Part shown: one piece after another, positions 52,707 through 61,556 of the stretch
How the letters are laid out: the number at the start of each line of letters is the position of its first letter
How positions within the stretch are numbered: the stretch's first letter is position 1
Assembly (NCBI RefSeq): GCF_020783315.1
Contig: NZ_CP086063.1
Coordinates: 1,786,501 to 1,850,500 of the forward strand
Length of the DNA stretch: 64,000 bases
Source of the DNA: Ferruginibacter lapsinanis
GTDB lineage: Bacteria; Bacteroidota; Bacteroidia; Chitinophagales; Chitinophagaceae
Direction: 5' to 3'
Notes under the pieces: generated by a model
Database searches by the model: none
What the model saw: only the letters and a program-made list of their open reading frames with translations
Told to the model about the DNA's origin: nothing
Program-made: the position numbers and the translations under genes

Positions 52707-53468
52707 ATGCCTGCCTGGTTTGAAAAATTTAAAGAGACTAAACTGATAAAAGGGACGGTGTATGTTATTGTAGGATTAATTACATACCCTGGCCTGAATA
52801 TTATTAATAGGTTGCAGGTTAATGGAATGGAAAATCTGCGAAAGCTTCCTAAGCAGAATGTTTTATTTGTAAGCAATCATCAAACCTATTTTGCAGACGT
52901 TATTACATTTCTACATATTTTTTGTGCAGTAAGGTGGCGAAAGAAAAATGGCTTGGGAATCCCTTATTATTTATTGTGGCCTTTTACCAATGTGAAATAT
53001 GTAGCAGCAGAAGAGACCATGAAAAAGAATTGGATCAGCAGGTTGTTTATGCTAGCAGGAGCTCTTACCGTAAGACGTACATGGAATGATGGAAGTAAAG
53101 AGGTCAGACGCACCCTTGATCCAAGTGATACCAGAAAAATAGAAAAGGCATTACAAAAAAATTGGGTGATCACTTTTCCGCAAGGAACCACCAAGCCCTT
53201 TGCTCCGGGGAGGAAAGGAACGGCTTTTATTATAAAACAACATCGACCAATAGTAATACCGGTTGTAATAAATGGTTATTGGCGTGCTTTTAACAAAAAA
53301 GGATTGAAATTCAAAAAGACAGGGATCAAATTGTCTGTTACATTTAAAGAGCCGCTAAAAATTGATTACGAGGATACTACCGAAAATATTCTGGCACAAA
53401 TAATGGATGCCATCGAACAGAGTAAGGAGTTTATGTTTAAAGGCAGACATCACTTAGTTCATAGTTGA
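52707..53468 (+). CDS. Acyltransferase of the PlsC family, variant motifs
   Basis: 253 residues. Block I reads SNHQTYFAD with H58 and D64, a HX5D spacing instead of the HX4D of standard PlsC. Block III is FPQGTT (147-152) where PlsC has FPEGTR. APGRKGTAFI and PIVIPVVINGYWRAF follow as usual. One membrane anchor is predicted near residues 14-34. It is probably a phospholipid or lipid acyltransferase. The altered motifs may mean a different donor or acceptor. Transcribed alone. Confidence 0.82.
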   Translation: MPAWFEKFKETKLIKGTVYVIVGLITYPGLNIINRLQVNGMENLRKLPKQNVLFVSNHQTYFADVITFLHIFCAVRWRKKNGLGIPYYLLWPFTNVKYVAAEETMKKNWISRLFMLAGALTVRRTWNDGSKEVRRTLDPSDTRKIEKALQKNWVITFPQGTTKPFAPGRKGTAFIIKQHRPIVIPVVINGYWRAFNKKGLKFKKTGIKLSVTFKEPLKIDYEDTTENILAQIMDAIEQSKEFMFKGRHHLVHS

Positions 53469-53541
53469 TGGGACTGTTCTGCGAATAAAACGATTTCAAT
53501 TCGAGTATTCGTAACTAAAACTATAAACTACAAACTAATAT

Positions 53542-54057
53542 TTACGGCGTCATAAATAGGGCTTTCAGTTCATCAGCATCATGTGGTTTCATTTTTCCAC
53601 TAAGTATCAGCCTCAATTGTCTTCTTCTTAATGCACCATCAAACAATCTTTTTTCTTCCTCACTTTCAGGTATTAAGTTATAGGAGATTTCCTGTGGTTT
53701 ATTATTTTGATCCAGCGAAACGAAGGTCATGAATGCTTCATTGCTTTTGTAGCGATACTTTTGCATAGCGTCTTCTCCCCAAACAATAATATGTACTTCC
53801 ATACTTGTTTTGAAAGTTCTTGTTAGTTTAGCTTCAATATGCACCACATTGCCTAATTTAATAGGACTTTCAAAAGATATATTATCAACAGAAGCAGTTA
53901 CGCAGGCTGTTTCTGTATGTTTCATTGTTGATAATGCTGCTGCAATATCCATCCAGTACATTAATCTTCCTCCCATTAAATTACCTAGATGATTGGTGTC
54001 ATTGGGCATTACCAACTCTGTCATAACAACTAATGATTCGGATGCTTTCTTCTCCAT
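53542..54057 (-). CDS. Acyl-CoA thioesterase (hotdog fold, YciA-like)
   Basis: 171 residues. The catalytic hotdog segment is MPNDTNHLGNLMGGRLMYWMDIAAALSTMKH (NDTNHLGNLMGG with Asp/Asn), followed by ACVTASVDNISFESPIKLGNVVHIEAKLTRTFKTSMEVHIIVW. The C-terminal extension (EEEKRLFDGALRRRQLRLILSGK) is typical of the acyl-CoA hydrolase subgroup. Hydrolyses acyl-CoA to free acid and CoA. Stands alone between two plus-strand genes. Confidence 0.92.
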   Translation of the reverse strand: MEKKASESLVVMTELVMPNDTNHLGNLMGGRLMYWMDIAAALSTMKHTETACVTASVDNISFESPIKLGNVVHIEAKLTRTFKTSMEVHIIVWGEDAMQKYRYKSNEAFMTFVSLDQNNKPQEISYNLIPESEEEKRLFDGALRRRQLRLILSGKMKPHDADELKALFMTP

Positions 54058-54127
54058 GTGTTAGTTTTTATCAAAGATAGCGATGCTTTAATTTATTTGG
54101 TAATTCGTTTTGATTGACGCAACTTAG

Positions 54128-55369
54128 ATGACAATTTTTTTTATGGTTTCATTTGATAATACAGAATATGCATTTGCTTATAAAACAACTGCGGAATTAA
54201 AAAAGGCGCATTTTCTTTTTTCTTCAATGGCTAAACCATGGTTGGTAAATATTGGATTAAAAGTACTGCCGGCAGCAATTAAACATAATTGGCCATTCAC
54301 TAAAAAAATCGTTCGAAATACTATTTTTAAGCAATTTGTAGGTGGCGAAACATTGGAAGAAACTGCCTTTGTAGCGGATAGATTGGAGCAGTATAATGTA
54401 CAGGTTATTTTAGATTATGGAGTAGAGGGGGGAGAAAATGGAGAAGTCGGATTTGATGCCTCCGCAGATGAATTTGTTAAAGTGATCAACTATGCTGCTA
54501 CCCAGCGTAATATACCGTTCATGAGCATTAAGGTAACAGGTTTAGCGAGGTTTGGATTATTGGAAAAACTGGATGCATCAATGAATAATGCGATTGGTAC
54601 TTTGATGAAGCGTTATATTAAAGCTGTTAGCGAATTGTCTGAAACAGAAAGAGAAGAGTGGCATAATGTAAGATCACGATTGCTGAAGATATGTGATATA
54701 GCTGCAAAGAAAAATGTTGGTGTATTGGTAGATGCAGAAGAAACATGGATACAGGATCCTGTAGATGCATTGACAATACTGATGATGGATACATTCAATA
54801 AACAACGAACGGTAATTTTCAATACAGTGCAATTATACAGACACGACAGATTAAAATTTTTGCATGATATGTACGAGGCCGCAGCAGAACGTGATTTTAT
54901 TTTAGGGGTTAAAATAGTTAGAGGGGCTTATATGGAAAAAGAAAGGGAGAGGGCGTCGGAAATGAATTATCCATCACCTATTCAATTGGATAAAACAGCT
55001 TGTGACAGAGACTACAATGCTTCTATCAGATTTTGCAGCGATAAGCTGGATCGCATCTCTTTAATAGTGGCATCACACAACGAATACAGTAATCTGTTAG
55101 TGATTGAACTATTGCAACAAAAAAATATTCCACTCGATCATCCTCATATACACTTTTCTCAATTGTATGGAATGAGTGATAATATTACTTTTAATTTGGC
55201 TAAAGAAGGTTGTAAAGTAAGTAAGTATTTACCTTTTGGACCTATTAAAGATGTGATACCTTATTTGATGCGGCGGGCCCAGGAAAATACATCTGTAAGT
55301 GGTCAGACCGGTAGAGAATTATCATTAATAGAAAAAGAATTGCTAAGGAGAAAGAATAGTGGGGGGTAA
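54128..55369 (+). CDS. Proline dehydrogenase
   Basis: 413 residues (408 if the ATG at 54143 is used). The PRODH barrel is seen in YNVQVILDYGVEG, MSIKVTGLARFGLLEKLD, GVLVDAEETWIQDP, FNTVQLYRHDRLKFLHDMYEAA and LGVKIVRGAYMEKERERA. These hold the FAD- and proline-binding residues, including the conserved RGAY. The C-terminal part SKYLPFGPIKDVIPYLMRRAQEN carries the RR pair. It oxidises proline to pyrroline-5-carboxylate, passing electrons to quinone. It is a monofunctional Bacteroidota-type enzyme. The next plus-strand gene starts 53 bp later. Confidence 0.94.
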   Translation: MTIFFMVSFDNTEYAFAYKTTAELKKAHFLFSSMAKPWLVNIGLKVLPAAIKHNWPFTKKIVRNTIFKQFVGGETLEETAFVADRLEQYNVQVILDYGVEGGENGEVGFDASADEFVKVINYAATQRNIPFMSIKVTGLARFGLLEKLDASMNNAIGTLMKRYIKAVSELSETEREEWHNVRSRLLKICDIAAKKNVGVLVDAEETWIQDPVDALTILMMDTFNKQRTVIFNTVQLYRHDRLKFLHDMYEAAAERDFILGVKIVRGAYMEKERERASEMNYPSPIQLDKTACDRDYNASIRFCSDKLDRISLIVASHNEYSNLLVIELLQQKNIPLDHPHIHFSQLYGMSDNITFNLAKEGCKVSKYLPFGPIKDVIPYLMRRAQENTSVSGQTGRELSLIEKELLRRKNSGG

Positions 55370-55422
55370 AAATTTTTTATGAAATTATTATATAAATATT
55401 TATCTTAATAAAAATTAACTGT

Positions 55423-55932
55423 ATGAATCCTTCAAATTCCTCTAATGATGTTTTAAATTTTGCAGAAGAAAATAATTCTAAACTTCCACAAAGTCTGAAT
55501 GTATTAACCATTCTTACTTTTATTGGCTGTGGGATCGGCGCATTAGGTGCTGTTGCTACTCCTTTTATCATGAAGTTCTCTAAAGAAATGATGGACAAGG
55601 CCACTTCAATGAGTACTGAGATGTCTGACAAACAATTAGCAGATATAGCAAGAGGCAAGCATATGATTGAGTTAACTCAACAAAATATAATACCACTGAC
55701 TATAATTGGTGTGATAAGTATTATAGCTTGTTTGGTTGGAGCTTTGTGGATGAGAAAATTGAAAAAAGATGGGTACTGGTTGTATGTTTCCGGAGAAGTT
55801 TTACCGCTGATTGGGAATGCAGTTTTTTTAGGTGCTGCTGCATATGCCGACTGGAAAAGCTATCTGGGGCTACTTGTTCCGGTAGTATTTATCATTTTAT
55901 ATACTTTGCAAAGAAAGTATCTGGTAAAATAA
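55423..55932 (+). CDS. Membrane protein of unknown function
   Basis: 169 residues. A polar N-terminus is followed by about four membrane helices (near 25-48, 91-110, 119-138 and 141-160). Between the first and second lies an amphipathic, charged segment (KFSKEMMDKATSMSTEMSDKQLADIARGKHMIELTQQ). No family is recognised. Its stop is adjacent to the stop of the convergent periplasmic-binding-like gene (55933). Confidence 0.65.
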   Translation: MNPSNSSNDVLNFAEENNSKLPQSLNVLTILTFIGCGIGALGAVATPFIMKFSKEMMDKATSMSTEMSDKQLADIARGKHMIELTQQNIIPLTIIGVISIIACLVGALWMRKLKKDGYWLYVSGEVLPLIGNAVFLGAAAYADWKSYLGLLVPVVFIILYTLQRKYLVK

Positions 55933-57126
55933 TTACCAGGCTTTAGAAATAGTACCATTTAGTATTCTGACAAAATACAAATGTTTATTTTCGAAATAAT
56001 CAGGAATGGTACTTCCCTTTTTTAACATAACGGGGTGAAAATTGAAATCAGAAAAGACTTTAAATGTTTTGTCATTTAAATGGCTCATAAAATCAGTTGG
56101 GTATTTCGCCAATAATTTTGTGAATAGATGAGCACATTCAAATCCCTTAAATGCCATATCACTCGGTTTAGTTTTAAATTTTTTCAGGTAACCGTTAGTT
56201 AATACTTTGCTGAAATTATCTGCTTTACTGTTGTAATAAGGAGTGGTGAAATAAACAGAAAAATCTTCATGTTCTTCTTTACTCATTAATGACTTAAAGC
56301 CATCCCAATTGGGCATTCCTATTAAGGTTATCGCATAGCTTTGCGACATACTATAACAGGCATTTGTTAGTTTAGTGGCAAACTCTTCGTCCAGACTACC
56401 GCCGATAATTACTGATTGTTTGTTGCTATCAAGTTTTGCTTTCAGTATTTCTACATCAATGGTACTGTCGAAATTAAGCGTTTGAATATTCAGTAAATTT
56501 TTTCCATCCTGATCATTTAATAGCTTAAAATAAGAAGCTACTTTATCTTCCTGCACTCCTTTCTGTCTGCACAGTAAAATTTTATCCGTACCATGATTTT
56601 GCAGGGTGTAGGTGAAAATTGCTTCACAATGTGCCTTTAAAGTAGAATTAGCGATAACTACAAATGGATTGGCAGTAATACCCCCGTCGTTGGGGTAAGT
56701 AGCAGAAATAAAAGGAATGTTTTTGTTTGCTGCAAAGTCTGCCAGCTCTTTATACTCCATGTCTTTAACAGATCCAATGATCAGATCAAGACTATCTAGT
56801 TTTTTATTGTCAATCAGTGAAGAGATTGGTTGGTCAGAAGATTTAGAGTCATAAATATAGGCTGCAATATTAGCATTCCATATTTTCATAGAGTCTAAAG
56901 CAATTTGTGCTCCTTGTACAAAATCAATTCCGGGCATTACAAATTTCGGGATGCTCTTTGTATATCTGAAATTCCCCTTAGTACTGAAAAGAGAATCCAT
57001 ATAGAGTGGTGCAAAAATGCCTACTTTATACGTTTTAAGTATAGGTGTGGAATCAGTTTGTGCAAACATTTTTTTCTGAAAAAAAATGCTGATAAACAAC
57101 AATGAAATAACGATCGATCTTTTCAT
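55933..57126 (-). CDS. Periplasmic binding-protein-like (type I, receptor-type) protein
   Basis: 397 residues. Signal peptide MKRSIVISLLFISIFFQKKMFAQ. The mature part has the two-lobed type I periplasmic-binding fold of leucine-binding and receptor ligand-binding domains: VGIFAPLYMDSLF, PGIDFVQGAQIALDSM, DLIIGSVKDMEYKELADFAANKNIPFISA, and FKGFECAHLF near the end. No ABC permease or ATPase gene adjoins it, so it may be an orphan ligand sensor or a lipid/peptidoglycan-linked protein. It lies 39 bp after guaA on the same strand and may be co-transcribed. Confidence 0.8.
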   Translation of the reverse strand: MKRSIVISLLFISIFFQKKMFAQTDSTPILKTYKVGIFAPLYMDSLFSTKGNFRYTKSIPKFVMPGIDFVQGAQIALDSMKIWNANIAAYIYDSKSSDQPISSLIDNKKLDSLDLIIGSVKDMEYKELADFAANKNIPFISATYPNDGGITANPFVVIANSTLKAHCEAIFTYTLQNHGTDKILLCRQKGVQEDKVASYFKLLNDQDGKNLLNIQTLNFDSTIDVEILKAKLDSNKQSVIIGGSLDEEFATKLTNACYSMSQSYAITLIGMPNWDGFKSLMSKEEHEDFSVYFTTPYYNSKADNFSKVLTNGYLKKFKTKPSDMAFKGFECAHLFTKLLAKYPTDFMSHLNDKTFKVFSDFNFHPVMLKKGSTIPDYFENKHLYFVRILNGTISKAW

Positions 57127-57165
57127 AACCTTTTAAACCTTTAACGTATTAAACCTTCTACCTGC

Positions 57166-58701
57166 TTATTCCCATTCTATTGTTGCAGGAGGTTTGCTGC
57201 TGATATCATAAACAACTCTGTTAATTCCCGGCACATTATTAATTATCTCATTAGATATATTGGCCAGAAATTCATAAGGTAAATGAGCCCAGTCAGCTGT
57301 CATCCCATCTACTGAAGTTACAGCTCTCAAAGCTACTGTAAATTCATATGTTCTTTCATCTCCCATTACACCAACACTCTTTACCGGTAATAAGATTGTT
57401 CCGGCCTGCCAAACAGTTGCATACAGTCCGGCTTTTTTTAGTCCATTGATGTAGATGGCATCAGCATCTTGCAATAACCGTACCTTTTCTTCAGTAACTT
57501 CTCCTAAAATCCTGATTGCTAAACCTGGTCCTGGAAAAGGGTGTCTTGCGATCATTTCTGTAGGGATACCCAATTCGGCACCAACTTTTCTTACTTCGTC
57601 CTTGAATAAATAACGGAGTGGTTCTACTAATGACAGTTTCATGGTATCGGGTAATCCACCAACATTATGATGTGATTTAATAGTAGCCGATGGGCCGTGG
57701 ACAGATATCGATTCTATTACATCGGGGTAGATAGTGCCCTGACCAAGCATTTCTATACCTTCCAGCTTTTTTGCCTCCTGGTCAAATATCTCTATGAACC
57801 CTCCTCCAATAACTTTTCTTTTTTCTTCCGGGTCCGATTTTCCTGCAAGTTTAGTATAGAAATGTTCTCTTGCATCTATGCCTTTTACATTCAATCCAAG
57901 TTGATTGTAGGTTTCAATCACTTTTTCAAATTCACTTTTACGCAGCACTCCGTTATCTACAAATATGCCAAATAAGTTCTTGCCAATGGCTCTGTGTATC
58001 AACGTAGCAGCCACTGTGCTATCAACACCACCGCTTAAGGCCATGATAACTTTTTTATCTCCGATTTGTTTTTTAAGTGCTTCAACTGTGTCGGTGATAA
58101 AATGTGCCGGTGTCCAATCTTGTGTACATCCGCAAATATTTACCAGAAAGTTTTTGATAATGATCTTCCCTTCGGTAGAATGATATACTTCGGGGTGAAA
58201 TTGTAATCCATACAAAGGATGCTCATCACTGCTTGTACGCTTAAAAGCAGCTACAGGAATACTTTCCGTAGTGCCCAGTATTTCGAAGCCTTCGGGCAAT
58301 TCTTTAATGCTATCACTATGGCTCATCCATACCTGCGATGCAGGGGAGATATTTTCTAATAAAATATCCTGCTTCTTTATTTGAAGACTGGCTCTGCCGT
58401 ATTCTCGTTTATCACTTTTATCTACTCTGCCTCCAAAAACCTTTGCAGTCAATTGAGCACCGTAACAGACGCCCAATACAGGCAATTTAGCTGCTATGGC
58501 TTTTACATCAACCATCAATGCCTTTTCTTCATTTACCGAAAATGGAGAGCCGGAAAGAATGATACCTTTCAGGGAGCTGTCAAATACTATTTCTTTGTTA
58601 TATGGGGTTATTTCACAGTAAACATTAGCCTCACGTACTGCACGGGCTATCAACTGTGTGTATTGAGAACCAAAATCAAGAATTAAAATTTTTTCTGTCA
58701 T
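57166..58701 (-). CDS. guaA: GMP synthase (glutamine-hydrolysing)
   Basis: 511 residues. N-terminal class I glutamine amidotransferase with catalytic Cys79 (GVCYGAQL) and His/Glu in FHPEVYHS. The ATP pyrophosphatase domain follows with P-loop [12 protein letters not shown]. The C-terminal dimerisation domain ends [22 protein letters not shown]. It converts XMP, glutamine and ATP to GMP. The gene start overlaps no gene; a palindrome lies over the promoter (58705-58732). Confidence 0.97.
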   Translation of the reverse strand: MTEKILILDFGSQYTQLIARAVREANVYCEITPYNKEIVFDSSLKGIILSGSPFSVNEEKALMVDVKAIAAKLPVLGVCYGAQLTAKVFGGRVDKSDKREYGRASLQIKKQDILLENISPASQVWMSHSDSIKELPEGFEILGTTESIPVAAFKRTSSDEHPLYGLQFHPEVYHSTEGKIIIKNFLVNICGCTQDWTPAHFITDTVEALKKQIGDKKVIMALSGGVDSTVAATLIHRAIGKNLFGIFVDNGVLRKSEFEKVIETYNQLGLNVKGIDAREHFYTKLAGKSDPEEKRKVIGGGFIEIFDQEAKKLEGIEMLGQGTIYPDVIESISVHGPSATIKSHHNVGGLPDTMKLSLVEPLRYLFKDEVRKVGAELGIPTEMIARHPFPGPGLAIRILGEVTEEKVRLLQDADAIYINGLKKAGLYATVWQAGTILLPVKSVGVMGDERTYEFTVALRAVTSVDGMTADWAHLPYEFLANISNEIINNVPGINRVVYDISSKPPATIEWE

Positions 58702-58704
58702 AGG

Positions 58705-58732
58705 ACTGCGAAGGTAATATTTAGTTCGCAGT
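58705..58732 (-). promoter_or_regulatory. Palindrome over the guaA promoter
   Basis: ACTGCGAA / TTCGCAGT, perfect 8-bp arms with a 12-bp spacer, directly upstream of the guaA ATG. The -7-like box TACCTTCG (one mismatch) falls partly inside it. It is more like an operator than a leader hairpin. Confidence 0.45.
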
Positions 58733-58740
58733 TAATTTTT

Positions 58741-58791
58741 TCTATAAAAAAAGAACCCGAAAAAAATATTTTCGGGTTCTTTTTTTATAGA
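58741..58791 (-). terminator. Strong terminator with 23-bp stem
   Basis: A perfect 23-bp inverted repeat, TCTATAAAAAAAGAACCCG outward, with a five-base loop. It lies after the T9SS gene at 58805-60415 (its stop is 13 bp away) and before the guaA promoter. The flanking A/T arms give U tracts in both directions. Confidence 0.92.
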
Positions 58792-58804
58792 AAAAAATGC
58801 TAAT

Positions 58805-60415
58805 TTATTGTACTGCTATTTTTTGGGTAGTAGTATGTGTAGCATCAGTCACTTTTACAAAATAAATGCCTTTAGACAATCCATAAGTACTGATATCGAT
58901 GGTAGAAAGAGCAGTAGATTCTGAACGAACCAATTTGCCATTAAAGTCGATCACTTTAACAAGCGTATTGCTGTTATTGTTTTCTTTAGAAATGTATACT
59001 TTAATAAAGTCTTTAGCAGGGTTAGGGCTAATTAATACTTTGTATTTGCTGCTAAATAATACTTTTCTTGTTTCAGATAAAGTAACACTTCCATCTATGG
59101 CAACTTCTTTCAAACGATAGTAGTTAAAACCACTGATAGGAGAATTATCTACAACAGAATAATTTCTCAATGTGCTACTGTTACCTGCAGCTGGAGTTGA
59201 AGAAATATCTGTCCAATTAATACCATCAGCACTACGTTGTATAACAAATGAATGCGTATTGAATTCTTGTTCAGTACCCCAACTGATCGATACAGAAGAA
59301 TTACTTTTTTGTGTAGTAAATCCATTTAATCTAACAGGATTTACAGAAGATGGAGGTACAATCTGAACACCTCTGAAAGCAGTATTTGTAGCAGCTGCTA
59401 ATACTAATGTAGGTGTAGCTGTTGGAGCAACGCCATAACCTGAAGCATCAACAAAGGCATTTAATGGAGAACCACCTCTAATTCCATAAAGAGTTACAGT
59501 TGATCCGGAAGTAGTACCTGTTAATCCTCTGTAAGCACCACCTGCATCCATTATACCTGTAGAATCCCATGATGTTCCTGCCATATTCAATGAAAATTTC
59601 TTGATACCTGTTGGGTTAACATCATCACCGAAATATAAAGTGTTTAAACCATCAGGGCCACCAGGAAGATGTGTCATATAGATGCTGTTTGCAGTAACTG
59701 TCAAACGCATTCCAGGAAGATTAGTAATAGTATTTCCATTGGTAGTAGGGAATCCACTTAAACTACCTATTCTTGCAACAGTACCAGAGCCAGCGCCAGT
59801 GATTATATCACTGCCAACAACCTGAACAGATCTGAAGTTAGTAACGCTGGTACTAACAACAACGGCTGTGTCTGGAGATATGCCTGTACAACCAAATGGA
59901 ACATATCTTAATCCTCCTGTGCTACCTACATGCCAGAAACCAGTTCCGTCATTTGTTGCAGCACATCTTGAATTACCACTTGAATGGGCAACATCCAATA
60001 GAGTAGAAGTGTTAACGGTACCATCCATTGAAACTCTTGCAATAACTCTTTTTACATTTGCAGCAGAGCTAATAGTTGCTGTTCCTGTATCTGCGCTATA
60101 ACCGGTCAAAACAAAATAAGCGCCATTGCCTGACACTGTAAGGTTGGCATCATTTGATGAAGAACCGGCAGTAGTAAATTTATTATTTGTCCCTGTAAGC
60201 TGGGTTGCATGGAAGGGCACAGTAATAGTTTGTACTGCTGCACCGGCAGTTGTTATCTCCTGTAAAAATACAGGGGTAGCTGCACTACTTAATGCTTTAT
60301 CTCCAATACCAACTCTGGTGATAACTAAATTACCAGGAGTAAAGGCTGATTGAGAATACGTTGTTTGCGATGAAATTGTCCCAAACAAAAAAATCAGGGT
60401 AAAAATTTTCTTCAT
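58805..60415 (-). CDS. Secreted protein with type A T9SS sorting domain
   Basis: 536 residues. Signal peptide MKKIFTLIFLFGTISSQTTYS. A Thr/Ser/Gly-rich beta-structured passenger (about residues 22-360) has repeating segments (GNLVITRVGIGDKALSS; GDNAYFV-like GNGAYFVLTGYSADTG; GLNTLYFGDDVN; TVTLYGIRGGSPLNAFVDASGYGVAP) that look like a beta-propeller or adhesin. A fibronectin-like region (SVSISWGTEQEFNTHSFVIQRSADGINW) precedes the type A tail starting SSKYKVLISPNPAKDF, ending KIAVQ. T9SS cargo of unknown ligand. Confidence 0.82.
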   Translation of the reverse strand: MKKIFTLIFLFGTISSQTTYSQSAFTPGNLVITRVGIGDKALSSAATPVFLQEITTAGAAVQTITVPFHATQLTGTNNKFTTAGSSSNDANLTVSGNGAYFVLTGYSADTGTATISSAANVKRVIARVSMDGTVNTSTLLDVAHSSGNSRCAATNDGTGFWHVGSTGGLRYVPFGCTGISPDTAVVVSTSVTNFRSVQVVGSDIITGAGSGTVARIGSLSGFPTTNGNTITNLPGMRLTVTANSIYMTHLPGGPDGLNTLYFGDDVNPTGIKKFSLNMAGTSWDSTGIMDAGGAYRGLTGTTSGSTVTLYGIRGGSPLNAFVDASGYGVAPTATPTLVLAAATNTAFRGVQIVPPSSVNPVRLNGFTTQKSNSSVSISWGTEQEFNTHSFVIQRSADGINWTDISSTPAAGNSSTLRNYSVVDNSPISGFNYYRLKEVAIDGSVTLSETRKVLFSSKYKVLISPNPAKDFIKVYISKENNNSNTLVKVIDFNGKLVRSESTALSTIDISTYGLSKGIYFVKVTDATHTTTQKIAVQ

Positions 60416-60507
60416 AATAGTTGTTTTATTTATTCAAATGTAAAAAATAATACTGGTATTTTACAACAAAGACACATATTACTATAAAAATGTTGCCTTA
60501 AAAGAAC

Positions 60508-61407
60508 TTAAAAACAATCGTCGCCGTGCCCTATCATAAAGGGGTATGGTAGGGCTTTTTCAGGTTTTGGGATGGCTACGTAGTTGTAATAATCAAAATA
60601 ATCGTCAAAGCCAAAGTTTACGACTGTTTCATTTTTATCTGGATTGAATATGCTTTTTAGTACACTTGCAAGTCTTAATCCTCCTCTAAGCAATTGTTTG
60701 GTAATGATCGGAGTCATATTATCAAGATATGGTTTATCTAATAGCCCGTCTTTGAAATTATAAGCTGTATCCAGATAAGAGCGTGATTGTTTATACCAAC
60801 CTAGAACATCTATTTTACGGATAGCTTTTATTTCATCGGCACTTAAAGAATCATATAGTTTTAAACAATCTTCAAGATCTACAGGAGCATAATCAATGAT
60901 CTGTGTATCCCAAACGCTATGAAGGTTTCCGGAAACAAATGGAGAATGGATGCTGATAGCATTTCCGCCTTTATCACTGGAATACCCGCAATGTAAAGGC
61001 TGGTGCAGATCTCCGATCAAATGAAAAAGGTATTTTAATCTTACATTAATATCTTTTTTCTTTAAATTATCCTTCTTTTCCAATTCCATTAGAGAAGTGT
61101 ATATAACAGTAAGCATGTTCCTGTCGGGGGTAACTTTTATTGGGGCTCCTTTATCTATATCAAAATAGTGCCATGAACGCATAAATTCATAATAGGTGTT
61201 GCCTTTACTGTCATCCATCCAGGTTGCGGCTTCTTCTATTGATAAGTTTCCTAGATATTTCCCCACAATTGCTTTTGTAGAATCATCTAAAAAATGGAAG
61301 GCTATCTCAGCTACCAGGCTGTGGCCTTTTGCACCCCAGGCATAGGATTTATTAGGAATTGTAAATACCAATGCAGCGAAAACGGCTAAGAAAAGGCTCT
61401 TCTTCAT
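60508..61407 (-). CDS. S1/P1 nuclease
   Basis: 299 residues. Signal peptide MKKSLFLAVFAALVFTIPNKSYA, after which the mature N-terminus starts with the essential Trp of WGAKGH, whose amino group and His bind zinc. Further zinc ligands: WMDDS, SWHYFDID, HLIGDLHQPLHCGYSSDKGGN and NLHSVWDTQ. It degrades single-stranded DNA or RNA in the periplasm or outside the cell. Stands alone between the T9SS gene and a divergent TonB receptor. Confidence 0.94.
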   Translation of the reverse strand: MKKSLFLAVFAALVFTIPNKSYAWGAKGHSLVAEIAFHFLDDSTKAIVGKYLGNLSIEEAATWMDDSKGNTYYEFMRSWHYFDIDKGAPIKVTPDRNMLTVIYTSLMELEKKDNLKKKDINVRLKYLFHLIGDLHQPLHCGYSSDKGGNAISIHSPFVSGNLHSVWDTQIIDYAPVDLEDCLKLYDSLSADEIKAIRKIDVLGWYKQSRSYLDTAYNFKDGLLDKPYLDNMTPIITKQLLRGGLRLASVLKSIFNPDKNETVVNFGFDDYFDYYNYVAIPKPEKALPYPFMIGHGDDCF

Positions 61408-61527
61408 GAATTTTTATTTATACAAATGTAATGTAATTTCGAAATAGGTATGATGTGGAAAAACTTATTTTTTATGTTATTTCTACATTATTTTTATATT
61501 ATCATATTTTTTCTGAAAAATTAACAT

Positions 61528-61535
61528 TATTTTTG
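61528..61535 (+). promoter_or_regulatory. -7 box of the TonB receptor gene
   Basis: TATTTTTG, an exact TAnnTTTG match in an AT-rich region, 21 bp before the ATG at 61557. Confidence 0.45.
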
Positions 61536-61556
61536 AGTTTACATTAAATTTTTTTT

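Noticed and set aside
58705-58732. Purine riboswitch before guaA
   Set aside because: The palindrome overlaps the promoter rather than a transcribed leader, and no conserved aptamer core is seen.
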